Of a stretch of DNA of 64,000 bases, positions 1-33,500 are shown in pieces. Where the stretch lies: NCBI GenBank assembly GCA_017654935.2, contig CM065700.1, forward strand, positions 48,978,491-49,042,490, read 5' to 3'. Positions within the stretch are counted from its first letter, which is position 1, and every line of letters begins with the position of its first letter. The translations under genes were made by a program, and so were the position numbers. The notes under the pieces were generated by a model. That model did not search any database, had not been told where the DNA came from, and saw nothing but the letters and a program-made list of their open reading frames with translations. The stretch comes from Phymorhynchus buccinoides. Taxonomy: Eukaryota; Mollusca; Gastropoda; Neogastropoda; Raphitomidae.

Positions 1-19566
<19,566 letters not shown>

Positions 19567-19809
19567 TTTGTTTTGTTGTGGTCATATGACCATCACCTGT
19601 AAAGCTAAATCAATTTACTTTCGTATATATTAATAATTTTAGCAATATCTTTGGAAATAAATATCAAACATCCAAGTACCTGTCATTTATATCAATTTAT
19701 GTTATATGTGTTTACAATGTAAGTTTTAAGACTTACATAGTTTTTACTTTCTTGACAATTGTAATACGTAGACGCGGTTAATCAAGTAGAGTCATTTTAT
19801 TTCAACAAG
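19567..19809. promoter_or_regulatory. Candidate bidirectional HPS4/GPN1 promoter
   Basis: Only 243 bp separate the two start codons on opposite strands. The segment is AT-rich, with no TATA box in a convincing place. It holds a perfect 12-bp palindrome GGTCATATGACC at 19580-19591. CAAGATGGCGGA at 19806-19817 overlaps the GPN1 start and matches the known YY1 motif form AAGATGGCGG. Confidence 0.6.
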
Positions 19810-20001
19810 ATGGCGGAATCCATGCCGAAGGAGAAGGAGCAAAACATGGAAAGTGAAGTTTCGACCACAAATCCTTCAGCGGAGAGTGACGCATCTGCAG
19901 CTGCAGCTGCGGCAGCACTAACGTCACTGTCCTTGAAGAAAAAGCCAACATGTGTCCTGGTTCTTGGCATGGCAGGCTCAGGAAAGACAACTTTTGTTCA
20001 G
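19810..20001 (+). CDS. GPN1: GPN1 exon 1
   Basis: ATG in context AACAAGATGGCGG; residues 1-64, ending with the P-loop [12 protein letters not shown]. Donor CAG|GTATTT. A second in-frame ATG is at codon 5. An Ala run (residues 29-36) comes from GCA/GCT/GCG codons. Confidence 0.95.
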
Positions 20002-20479
20002 GTATTTGTTTTTCCATTGCAGTGGTGAAGTCGCTGAAGTGTTTCCTTTTGGGGGTGGGGGGGGGGGGGGGCTAAGACAGGGTGAGGAGGGGGGGTGGGA
20101 AGACTTGGGAAAACTAGCTATCAATTTGGCCATGAGGAAAACCGTTAATTTTAAACGCCGTGAGGCCCAGTCCAGTAATAGGAAGAAGAAGAAGAAGGGT
20201 CGGTAAGAATACCCAATCGGACCCAACCGTACCCAATCGGACCCAACAAAGTTATGCCAAATAACTACTTTGTGACTCTGTTGTGTCATGTGTGTGTGTG
20301 TTATCTTCTTGTTCGTCTTTGTATAGGCCTAACGTCTTTGTTTGAATGCATTATGAATTTTTAGCATGTGTGTGCGCTTCGATTTAATTTCAGTCTATCA
20401 AGATTTAGCGCCGTATATAAGTACGGACTGTTGGAATTAACGACTGTTGTTGTACGCGCACGCGCTAACCAGCACACAC

Positions 20480-20556
<77 letters not shown>

Positions 20557-23500
20557 TCACTAACTCGAACCTTCAGTGCACTCTCTCTATCCCCCCACCC
20601 CCACACCCCCAACCCACTACAAACAAAAAAAAGAAAGAAAGAATAGGCCTAAGGCCTAACTGAAGTGAAATCCGTAATCCAAAAAGGCAGTGGCTATTTA
20701 CCTTCTAGAATTCAGGCTATTTTCCCTCACTGTCTCTCTGTGTCTTTTTTCTGTTTATCTCTATCTGTGTCTCTCTCTTTGGCCCTCTCTTTCTGTCCTT
20801 CTGTTTAATCTCTGTCTTTCTCTCTCGATCTGTGTGTCTCTCTCAATCTTTACTCTCAGCTCTCCCTGTGTGTTTCAGTCTCTGTCTCTCCTTGATTTGG
20901 TCTCTTTGTGTCTCTCTCTGTCTCTGTCTTTCTATCTGTGCTGTAGGTATTCCAAAGGGGTTTTCAATAATACATGCTACACATTGTCTGTTGCTACAGT
21001 TTGATAGATCTTTTGATCCTGATTAATGTGATACCAGAAACAAGTCTGTGTGGTAAAAAATAAAAATGTTATGACGTTTTATGTGATTTTTGGACTTAGA
21101 AAGTTTTTCGGCAACATTTTTGTGCCATTTTCACTCGCACACAGCAAAAAATCATAAAGTCACAGAGATCTCAAAGTTCTGGTTTTTAATCTTTATATAC
21201 TGGTAATCAAACACACAAAATTTGTTGACATCAAATGCTTTACAAAAAAAGTTGTAAATCTCCAAACTCGGTCAAAAATTAAGTTATTTCCACAGATTCT
21301 TGGAACAAAATCGCACAATGGGGGTATTTCAAAGGTCTGGTACACAGTTGTTTTCAGTACCATAACTACAAAATCTTGATTACAACTTTATAGTGATAAA
21401 GAGATTATGCTCAATTTTTTTCAGAACTCTGTTTGTGATAGTTACATCATACTGGTCCAATGAAAATGGTACATCATCGAATTTGAGCGCCTGGCCAAAA
21501 AGGATCAATTTTGAAGGTTTTTCAAATTGCTATAACTTTGTCATTTTTAATGCTACTGAGTTGCCCTTTATACCAAATTGTCAAGTTTTTAATGTCCTCT
21601 ACTCTGAAAACAAGTAAAAGTGCTAAATTTACAAAACATTTAAAATTTTAATGCTTTTTTTTTAACAAAAATATTCAAATTTTTAATTTTTTCACATTTT
21701 CAACTTTCTTTTTTTTTCTTCCTGAATGAAAATTATGAATAAAAACTCATACCAAATTGTACTTCTGTCTTTTGTGGTTCTATTGGTGTGCTTTTTATTC
21801 TTGTGTATGATGTGTTATTATTTTAAAATATTTGTTGAAAATACCAACCGTATTGGAGATTTTGGCCGCCGCCAGAGCCTTCAGACTAAGGCCGTCGGCA
21901 CCCCCCGGCACTTCATGGCTTTGGATGAGCGTGCCCCTTTACTCAATATTAACTAAAATGGTTCTATCTAAAAGAAAATTGAATGCTCTTTAAAACCATG
22001 TACTTTTTGAAAGGGTGGGGCAATGTTAAGCTGGTTAAAATTTAGTTCAAACTGTTCAAAATAAAATGTCTTATCGAAAATAACATTTTTGCATAAAAGT
22101 TACACCGATCGAAAGCTTGGGGTTTCCTCTTCCCGTGACAACATGTTCTATTTTTATCCGACCAATGGGCATGCTCAAACAATTGCCAAAAAGGCGTGCA
22201 GCGCGTGACGTCAAGTGATCATTCACTAGCTGGCGGACAACAATACAACAAGGAACAAAAAACAAATATTTTTGCATGATGCACATAGACTTGATTGAGT
22301 TATGCCGTATGCATTATTCGTGACAATGCAATTCTTTGGCAAGCAATGCTTTGACAGGTGAGTTTCCCTCAGTCCTGAGAGGTTCCTGGCACGTTCAGGT
22401 GGAAACCCGGAACCAGGAATCAGATCTTGGAACCATTTCGCCACCTGCAACATAATAAAACAGAATATATGCGTCAGTTCTTTGATTTAACTTTTATTTT
22501 CCGAAATGAATACTTCCATATATTTTCATCTTTAGCAACTAAGCAAGACACCACAAGTGCTTTGCGTTAAGATTCTGTTGTGAAGTCCTTACATGAATTT
22601 AAACTTGAGGGAAAAAAACAACTTCAATCCACAGTCCAATTTTTTTTCCCCCACCTGAAATATAATTTTCCCATCTTTTTTTTCAAAGACAAAGTAAAAT
22701 GAAGCTAATATTTAAATAATCTGAAACGAATCTCCAAAATTTATTTGAAAACTCCTAATTGGCCCACTCCCAGTACGGTGATTATGAATCACATCAGGTG
22801 GTAGTTGACCTCCTGTCAGTCGTTGACGACCACGGATGTTGGGCCCTAGGTCAGGCAATGCAATAGAACATTGTATTAATTTAGTCGCACACACAGAACG
22901 AGAGAAAGGTTATGTGCGTATGTGCATGCATATTTGCATGTGTGTGAGCTATTAATAAAATTATTATAATTATATTATGTCTTTGTTGAACTTCGTTTTT
23001 AAAATTTTAAGCGCATAAAATTTAGTCTCTCTCTCCCCTTAGTGTGTGTGTGTGCGCGCGAGAGAGAGAGAGAGCAGGCATGGGAATTGTCAGAGACAAA
23101 AAAAAATGAAAAGCCCCCCCCCCCCCCATTTTTACAGCATTAAAATATAATATTATAAAAATTGAAGTATTTAGTAACTTAAAGTTTGCCTTAAAAAAAA
23201 ATATTTGCGGACAATTCCCATGCCTGCAGAGAGAGAGAGAGAGAGAGAGAGTTTTAGGAAGTCAGTTGCCTGAAACTTGAAACTGCATCAAATTGTCTTA
23301 ATTCAGGTACATCCACATGCACTGTGTGTTGTGTGTGTGCATATAACCCAGTTGGGTCTTTAACTCTCTTGTGCGGTTAACGGTCGTGAACGTTTAAAAA
23401 AAAATCGGATCGGAAACGTCTAGAACGTTCGGGAACGTACGGATTCCACGTGGCCGGTTTGGGCGCTTCCATTTTGTTTCTATCACATGGCAGTCACGTG

Positions 23501-25886
23501 AGCGCTTCAGCCTCGCTTTCGCTACAGATTACACTTCCGTCCTGTTGCTTGCAATGGCTTCTAGGCCGATTGGTTTGAAATATATGAATTTTTGAAAATT
23601 AGTGACCGACTTCGGCATTTTCGTGATTTTTCCAATATGGATGACGAACAGTTATGGCGTCCATTGACTGAGGAAAGCGATGAATAGTCGTATTTTTGTG
23701 AAAGATGGGACTTATGAGATCGCGAAGTGATGAGTAAGGAGTGTATTCTGACCTATTTCGGCAGCGAGCTTGTGTTTGTTCGATCAATGCGAATTTTTGA
23801 AGTCATGTTACTGACATCGGCATTTTCCCGACTTTTACATCATCATGATCATGGATGATGAGTCGTTATTGCATCCACTTTGAGTGATGACAGCGATGAA
23901 AATTCTCTTTTTTGTGAAAGATAAGAATTATAAGATCGTGAAATGAAAGGGTAAGTGAATGGTTTTGATCTACATTTCCATTTCAGTCGTCTTAGGCTTC
24001 AACAGTCTGCAAAAGTAGGCAGTGAATGACTAGTGAATGCAGTTTGCGAATACACTTTGGCATTTTGATTTTTTTTTGTGGAGCCATGCATCCCCATAAC
24101 ATCTTGAAATTCCTTTTGCAACTCAGACATCTCGGCAACGCATTCAAAACAAAAAACCCCACAAAATCTGGTAGGGTATATTTTATTTTATTATTTTTCT
24201 GACGCTACCCCGCCTTTTGTACGGAGTGACGTCCCTTGGGTTAGGATTTCAGAGGTGATTGAGAGCACAGAGCGTCAGGCACAAGAGGGTTAATTGTATG
24301 TTTATTATTGGGTTGCTAGGTGCTTGAGTTAAGTTCCTTGTAGTGTGTGTGTGTGTGTGTAAAATAAAGCGTGCAGAAATCAAAATCTCATGTTTGTGAA
24401 TGAGAAACAGCAGACCTTTATCAATCATTCAATGTATTGTTACTGTTAGTGTTAGTGTGTGTGCATTCTCCAGTATCTGTTCATTGTTAATGAAACACAA
24501 TATTGAGAACAATTGACTGTTTTTTGTAGTTTTGCTTAGCATTAACTAGTTTCGATTTTGTTGGTAGCCGTAGGTCTAGGCCAAGACGTTTACTTAGGCC
24601 TAGCATGATATTCCTCTCTATCTCAGAATCTGGGTTGAACTTGAAGTTGAAGATGCTTCACTTTACTGACTAAAGGTTTTCAATTCAGAAACAAACAGTT
24701 GAATCTTTTGCAAAATACATGCAGAAGTCTAGAAGCGCAATAATTTTAACCAAAACAATTACTGATTTGAATAAGTATTGGGCAAAAAACGAGGAAATAT
24801 AATTCTGATCCTAGGCCTAGGCCGATCGAAAAACAGAATCGAATATTGCCAAGGGAAGTCACTCAGTCTAACTAGTCAGACAGACCATTTTTTCAACATC
24901 ACGTGATCTCACATTTTGATCGATTTCTTTAAAATCTTTCAATTTTATTCCTAATTACATCTTTAAGCGTTAATAATAGGCTTTTTCCAAAACATCTATA
25001 ATGGTTATGATCGGTTTACATGATGAGAAAAAATTAGCTCGGCTTCGATAGTACTCGACTGCTCGCCGTGTCAAAGATTTGATTTCTAGCTCAAGAACGA
25101 TGTCATGTTTTACGGAAATACAAAACTTTACAACATCATATATGCATAAAAAATGCACGAATATAATCTTAAACAGCAATACTCACCTAGCATGGAATCA
25201 ATATCGTAGATAATTTCAAGATGGGCAATATTTTCGCGATGAAACTGAACCTCTGTTAGCGTTGTCGTGCGTGCGCCATTTTTGTCGGCCAGTTGTAAAT
25301 GGCTGAATGAGGTCACGCGCTTCGCGGAGTTTGGGTTCGTGGTTGAGCGTGCCCATTGGTCGGATACAAATAGAACATGTCGTCACGGGAAGAGAAAACC
25401 TCAAGCTTTCGATCGGTGTAACTTTCACGCAAAAATGTTGTCATTTTCGATCAGAAATTTTACTTTGAAAAGTTTGAACTAAATTTTAACCAGCGTAACA
25501 TTACCCCACCCTTTCAAAAAGTGCATGGTTTTAAAGAGCATTCAATTTCCTTTTAGATAGAACCACTTTAGTTAATATTGAGTAAATGGGCAGGCTCATC
25601 CAAAGCCATGAAGTGCCGGGGGGTGCCGACGGCCTTAGTCAGAAGGCTTGTCGGCGGCCCAAAACTCCAATACGGTTGGTATTTTCAACAAATGTTTAAA
25701 AATAATAACACATCATACACAAGAATAAAAAGCACACCAATAGAACCACAAAAGACAGAAGTACAATTTGGTATGAGTTTTTATTCATAATTTTCATTCA
25801 GGAAGGAAAAAATGAAAGTTGAAAACAAGCAAAAATCGGCATTCTGGGCAGTTTGTCACAGCTGCAAGGCAGGGCTTTGGAATACC

Positions 25887-25930
<44 letters not shown>

Positions 25931-26249
25931 CTGTAGTGTATGTCTCTCTGTCTCTGAGCTCTCTCTCTGTTTTCTCTGTCTGCACAGTTGTGCAGCTGTA
26001 GGACAGAAAAAGAAAGATAGTCAGAGAGACAGAGAGAGTGAGACATACGAAAGAGAGAGAGAGAGAGAGTCTGAAATGGAGACAGAGAAAGACAGTGAGA
26101 GACAGGGACATAGAGAGAGAGACAGACATACACACAGCGAAAGAGAGAGAGAGAGAGAGAGACAGAGACAAAGAAGGAGAGAGATACACACCGTCATACA
26201 GATCGAGAGAGATACAGACCTCTATCGAGAGACAGACACAAAGAGAGAA

Positions 26250-26286
<37 letters not shown>

Positions 26287-28906
26287 CTGACACAGAGGCA
26301 GAGAGAGAGAGAGAGAGAATTGAATTGAATTGAATGAATTTTATTTATAGAGGGTAATAGAATAAGCAATAACAATTAACATGCTTTTTTACATCCAGCG
26401 CTCTGAAAAAAACAAAGCAAAAAGTTGAAATGGAAAAGGAAAATGATTCTTTGGCCGGATATGTAAATAGGTAATGAAGTAAATGACTGATTTTGGCGTT
26501 TTTGGCGCGTTGTTAGACACATATACTTAGTTTTAGTTGGATTAATTAGCATATGGTTCAGTTCAGCCCATCGTTTCAACTGTTCTACATTTTCTTGGAC
26601 GTTTGATGACAAAACAGGTAAGGAATGATGAGAGAGAGAGAGAGAGAGAGACTCAGAGAGAGAGAGAGAGAGAATTAAAAGAGAGAGTGTGAGGGAAAAT
26701 AGCCTGAGTTTTATTTCCCACTAGAGGGTAAACAGCCACTGCCAAGCAAAAAAGTACTTATAAAGTATATTTGGATTGGATTACTCACACCCATACACTG
26801 ATACAGTATACATACACTCCCTCCCTCACTCCGATTGGGTACGATTGGGTATTCTTACCGACTGGAAGAAGAAGAAGCGTTGATGGGTAACTGCTAGTAA
26901 TACTAGTATGCCAATAATTGATGTTCTTCATTCTGACAGAGGATCACGGCTCACCTGCACGGGACAAAGGACATGCCCTATGTGACGGTTACTAGTGTTA
27001 GTGTTACTGTTAGTATAAAACATAAACTACATACCAATAACGATGTTCTTCATTCTGACAGAGTATCACGGCTCACCTGTACGGGAAAAAGGACACTCCC
27101 TATGTGACGGTTACTGTTAGTATAGACTACCTACCAATAACGATGTTCTTCATTCTGACAGAGGATCACGGCTCACCTGTACGGGACAAAGGACACTCCC
27201 TATGTGACGGTTACTGTTAGTGTTACTGTTAGTATCTATATTTATAGACTACCTACCAATAGTGATGTTCTTCATTCTGACAGAGGATCACGGCTCACCT
27301 GTACGGGAAAAAGGACACGCCCTATGTGATCAACCTGGACCCTGCTGTTCTGGAGGTGCCCTACCCTGCCAACATTGGTGAGGAATACAGGGCTTCCAAT
27401 CGTCCCGCAAAACAAGGGGTCCCAGGGACTCGTTCCCTTACAGTATAGAGGGTCCTAGACGCGGGATAGAGGGTCCCACTCCCAGTGGCATAGCAAATGC
27501 TAAAAATAATTTTTCTAGCGCATCCCTGGGACCCCCTGCACATTCTTTTAGAGAGTCCTTTAGAATTTTAGTACTTCATAGACCCCCAAATGGGGGTCCC
27601 TGGGAGCCCTGGGAATGGGATTTTATGCTACGTCTTGGCGACAGGAAAGGGAGATAATTTTTGGACTGACTTGGCCATGCCACCCAGTGACTAGTCAGGG
27701 ACAGATGATTTTCTGTTGGCTATATGCTACTAGTTCATGACAGGCAAGGGCAATAATCTTAAGTAGGTGGCGTTCACATCTTAGTGCACGAGACAAGGGC
27801 AGATAATGTTTAGTATAAAGCCTCATTAGTGTGTGTTTTGTGGGGGTCTGTGTGTGTGTTGTCTCTTTGGGGTGGATTAGGGTGGGGGGGTGGGGGGGCA
27901 TGGCACGTGTGGCTTGTGTGTGTTTGTGTCACTGTGTGTGTTTCTGTATATATGTGGGGGTGTGACCCAAGTAAACCAATCACGTGTGGCTTGTGTGTGT
28001 TTGTGTCACTGTGTGTGTTTCTGTATTATATATGTGGGGGTGTGACCCAAGTAAACCAATCATGTGTGGCTTGTGTGTGTTTGTGTCACTGTGTGTGTCT
28101 GTATATATGTGGGGGTGTGACCCAAGTAAGCCAATCATGTGTGGCTTGTGTGTGTTTGTGTCACTGTGTGTGTTTCTGTATATATGTGGGGGTGTGACCC
28201 AAGTAAACCAATCACGTGTGGCTTGTGTGTGTTTGTGTCACTGTGTGTGTTTCTGTATATATGTGGGGGTGTGACCCAAGTAAACCAATCACGTGTGGCT
28301 TGTTTGTGTCACTGTGTGTGTCTGTATATATGTGGGGGGGTGACCCAAGTAAACCAATCACGTGTGGCTTGTTTGTGTCACTGTGTGTGTCTGTATATAT
28401 GTGGGGGTGTGACCCAAGTAAACCAATCACGTGTGGCTTGTTTGTGTCACTGTGTGTGTTTCTGTATATATGTGGGGGTGTGACCCAAGTAAACCAATGG
28501 AGTAATGTTAAAGTTGATTTAAAAACTATTTTTCTGATAAATAATTATAAATATCATTATCATCAATCAGGTTTGATTAGAATGTCATGCGTTTTTCTGT
28601 CTTAGCAGCCTGACTGCTTTTCTTTTTTTTTATCTTTCTTTTTCTTTTTTTTCATTTCAGATATCAAGGACACAGTGAACTACAAAGAGGTCATGAAGCA
28701 GTATCCTTTTTTAGTTGTTAATCAATGACTGACATGTGGTTGCATTCGCTGGGATTCACCTCTTATTAATAATAATAATTGTACATTTATTATATAGCGC
28801 TTTACCTCAGATGAGCCCAAAGCGCTTTACAATCAATTTTTCATCAACAAATAGACAACAAATGTCAAGAATGACACCAACCAACAACAACGCATACATA
28901 CAAAGC

Positions 28907-29005
<99 letters not shown>

Positions 29006-29122
29006 ACACACATACACACACACACACGCACGGAATGACCACATACACCAACACATACAGAAACACACTCACACAACGTATACACGCTGATAGACAAACA
29101 CACAGACACACACACACACATG

Positions 29123-29153
<31 letters not shown>

Positions 29154-30501
29154 CACAAAGCACAGCACAAACCTGTGCACACGTGCACACAAGATAGACA
29201 ACTGATCAAATATTTAGGGTGCAGCAGGAAAAAGATGGGTTTTAAGAGAGGTTTTGAATGAGGAGACTGAGTTGGAGTGTCGGAGAGGAGAAGGCAGAGA
29301 ATTCCAAAGAGATGGTGCTTGACAGGAAAAAGAACGTTGGCCAGCAGATTTGAGACGGATGGAGGGAGGGGAGAGGAGACGAGAATCAGAAGACGAATGT
29401 AGTTGGCGAGCTGGGACATAGAGATGAAGGAGATCAGAGAGATATAAGTGAGCTTGATCATTCAGTGACTTGAAGGCAAGGAGGAGAATTTTGTAGTCAA
29501 TACGTGATTGAACTGGGAATCAATGTAGGGAACGAAGAACCGGAGTGATATGATCGTACCTAGGGGAGCGAGAAATGAGACGAGCAGCATTATTCTGGAC
29601 CCGTTGGAGCTTAGAGATGAGAGTTGATGGACAGCCAGCAAGAAGTGAGTTACAGTAGTCAAGGCGAGACAGAACAAAAGCACATACTAGAGTCTTCAGG
29701 GCATCTTGAGAGAGGAAACGGCGGATTGAACTAATTCTTCGAAGTTCTAGATAGCAAGACTTGCAAACATTGGAAGCATGTTGTTTGAAAGAGAGGGTTT
29801 GGTCCAAAGTAACACCTAGATTGCGGACAGATGCTGACAGCTTGATCTCAGTGCCATCAATGTTGACAGAACCTGGGAGAACCTGAGTTTTAATTGTGTA
29901 GTTAGAGGCTACAAGAATCATCTCTGTCTTTTCAGCATTTAGTTGCAGTTTGTTGCAAAACATCCATGTTTTAACAGCAGAGATGCACAACTTAGAAGAA
30001 GAAATCATTTGATCTAACTGACTCAGGTGGGCAGAAATGTACAGCTGATTGTCATCAGAAAAGCTATGATGTAGAATAGAATGCTGGTTGATGATGGCGG
30101 AGAGAGGTTGGGTATAAAGAACAAAAAGAATAGGGCCTAAGACTGAACCTTGGGGCACACCGAACTGAAGACCTTTTATTGCATTGATCCTTCCATTCCA
30201 GCCCCATCCCATCCAGCCTTGAACCCTCACCCCACTCCACAGGAAAGAAGGTAGCACAGTGGTTAAGACGCTCACCTGCCAATTCCAATGCTTGAGTGAC
30301 CCAGGTTCAAATCGGGGCCTTGCCCTTTCTTTCTAGTTCGACGGGAAAACCGAACTGAATGTTGAGTCCTTGGATGGGGACTTGAAGCTAGTCTCACACA
30401 TGCACTTTTCACACGGAAAAATACCACGGCAGTTGAAAGTCGGTAAGAGCAGGGAGAAATCCCGCTGCCTGGTAAAATTGATAGCTAGGTTTTCCAAGTC
30501 T

Positions 30502-30539
<38 letters not shown>

Positions 30540-33500
30540 TCCCTGCCTCACCCTGTCCCCCTCCCCCTGCAAAAAAAAGGGTGGCACTGCACTTGCAGCG
30601 ACGCACTCTCCAGGCGGGAATTATGTGACGGTGGCACTGCACTTGCAGCGACGCACTCTCCAGGCGGGAACTATGTGACGGTGGCACTGCACTTGCAGCG
30701 ACGCACTCTCCAGGCGGGAACTATGTGACGGTGGCACTGCGTGTGTATCCAAATGTATGCAGAATAAAATAGTCTTGTTACTGTCAAAGTAAAAAAACTT
30801 GTACAATGCAAGATCTCAAGCGTTTGTAAACTCCCCACGTATGCATGCACACATAGATACATGTATGCCTGTACTTATGTACACACACAGTGAAACACAC
30901 TAAAAAGCCTAAATGTTACAAAGAGTGATAACTTCGCAGCCTACAAACGTGGCAAAGAATGAAACCAACTAGTTCACAATGATCCCCAGCTGTAGTGTAG
31001 GTGAAAGGGTGGGAGTAAAACAAAACTGCTTCAGTCTACTGTGGAGTGCGAGCTCTTTGTATATTCAGGCTTTTTGAACACACACACACACACACACACA
31101 TCAAATGTTTGGAATGTTTAGTTCTTTATTTTTCGTTACATCTTTTTTTATGGATGGCTTGTTGGGGAAAAACCCCCATGTCATTTGCTTATGCAATGTT
31201 CCCATCTGGAAATAAAACTTTGACTTTGATCATGACTTGACACACACTTGGAAATAGTACAAACCCCCACATTAAGGACACGTTGCAAGTGGTTTCCTTA
31301 ACAATATTCAGGTACGGGTTGGGGCCTAACGGAGGAATTGTGACCTCCCTCAACCTGTTTGCCACACGATTTGACCAGGTAAGACTTGCATTAATCACTA
31401 ATATATTAATTTGGTCTTTTTAAGTTTGTCTCTTTTTTCTCTCTTTTTTATGTGTATCCGTCAGTCTGGATCATGTATTGTATTTAGGTTTGTTTTTTTG
31501 GGGTGTGGGTTTTTTATTATAATTTGTATATGTTTACTCTGTGTTAATAGAGAGTTATTGGCAATGGGTGTGGATGTATGTGGCTGTGATTTTTTTTCTA
31601 CTGAGAGAAAGAGAGTATATGCTTTGCACAGACATGTCTGTTTTGCAAACAAACTTAGAATTATCTGTTTCCTTTCTTTTTCTTTTTTCCCTTGACAAAT
31701 GTTTACCTTTTGTTTTAACAGTGTTAGTTCTGACGCACATATAATGTACTTCTATGACTCAGAACTGCCATCTGATGCAGTGTTCAACATTCAACATTCT
31801 TTAATCAGCCAATGCATCAGAGTACAAAGGAAATTGTTTTGGTTTTGCACAGGACACAATCTAACAACAAAAGCATGCACATGGATGGACAACCAATTAA
31901 AAAAAAAATTCAGGTTATATAATCATGTATCCCCCATCAGATTCTCTCTTACTCTCAGATACACACATACACATACACCAACACACATACACACCCCTCA
32001 CACAAACACACCTACACAAGACCGTGAACATGCAAGCACACCGATCGACCGACACATACCAAGTTTATCTGAGCAAAATAAGATAAAGACTTCCCCTAGG
32101 GGAGTGAGCCTACTGAGTATTGATGGCTCTGACAGCAGAGGGGTAAAATCTGTTCTTCGGACGGTTAGATAAATTGCACTTAAAAGAACAGAAACTTTTA
32201 CCAGAAGGGAGAGATTGAAACAGATGGTTGGCTGGGTGTGTGCTATCAATTAATTTTTTTTTATGATGGATCTATCTTTGCGTCTCATGTGCACACTTTG
32301 GATGCTATCTATAATCTAGGGTTAGTCTCAGACCCACCTCACTAAACCGTAAAGGTAGCAATGTTTCACCTGAGGCACAGGTTTATCTTTAAAAAGTTTT
32401 TAAAAGAGAGACCCCCTAAGTCCTAATTTGGGCGCTGATTTTGACCCCCCTGATTTGGGGCAGTGGGTGGATGTCTTGTGCCTTAATACAGGGAGCTGGA
32501 CGACCCCGACCCCACGAGTCTCTCTTTGACTCATGCATTTTTCCTTACTGTCATCTACGATCTTTCTGACCTATTGGCCCATTCTCCTGCTTTTTTTCAA
32601 CAACAAAAATGTCCAAATAACTTTTCTCCTTTGAGCTCCTCCGAAATCGAAATGTGTCGGCTGTACGCAGTGGGGAGACCAGTGAAAACTGAAACTGGAC
32701 ACACCATTATGGCCTTCTGGGAACGCAGAAGAAGAAGATCCCCTGATTTGGAAGATAGAATCAATGCTATGTTTGCTGCTTAATGAGGCTTTATACTGAA
32801 AATTATCTGCCCCTGTCTCATGCACTGAGATGCGAACGCCGCCTACTTAAGATTATTGCCCTTTGCGTGTCAGGAACTAGTAGTATACAGCCACAGAAAA
32901 TTATCTGCCCCTGACTAGTCACTAGGTGGCATGGTCAAGTCAGTCCGAAAATTATTGCCCTTTCGTGTCGCCAAGACGTAGTTTAAAGCCCCATTATGAA
33001 TGACTCTCATACTTCTTGTTGGTTGTTTTTTTACAGGTGATGTCTCTCATCGAGAAGAAAGCTTCAGAATGCAAGTAAGTTATAAATTTGGTATAAATCA
33101 CTACATATCACAGTACATTTTAGACACCAGTTTCTTTTGAAAACTTCTAAACAATACCCATTCATTTTGGTGTTTCTCTCTTCTTTTTTTCATTTTTTGT
33201 TCAAAAGCAAACTTCTCCAATGTTTTTTTGACATTTTGATCAGGATTGCTTCCAAAGCGTGTTTGTTTTTTACATTCCCCATCCTTTCAATGTCTGTTTG
33301 CTCGAAAGCGAAACAACTCAGAGGTTATAAACATATACTGCTCACAAAAAGTAGGGGGATGTTGACTTTGCAACATCACCATGGGTTCAATAACCAGACC
33401 ATAGGTTTCATTTCATGGGAAGATGATAGTTCAGCCTTTCTTGGCTGTAAAATCGAAGACAAAAATCAATGTTAAAATGCCACGTGACTGCCAGAGGCAA

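Noticed and set aside
20943..25889. Copies A and B of family II as the two ends of one 4.9-kb transposon
   Set aside because: The orientation fits, but the flanking bases do not form a clear target duplication, and copy C occurs alone with the same end.
25812..26375. ORFs of 96-193 codons rich in Arg/Glu or Ser/Leu
   Set aside because: GA/CT simple sequence.
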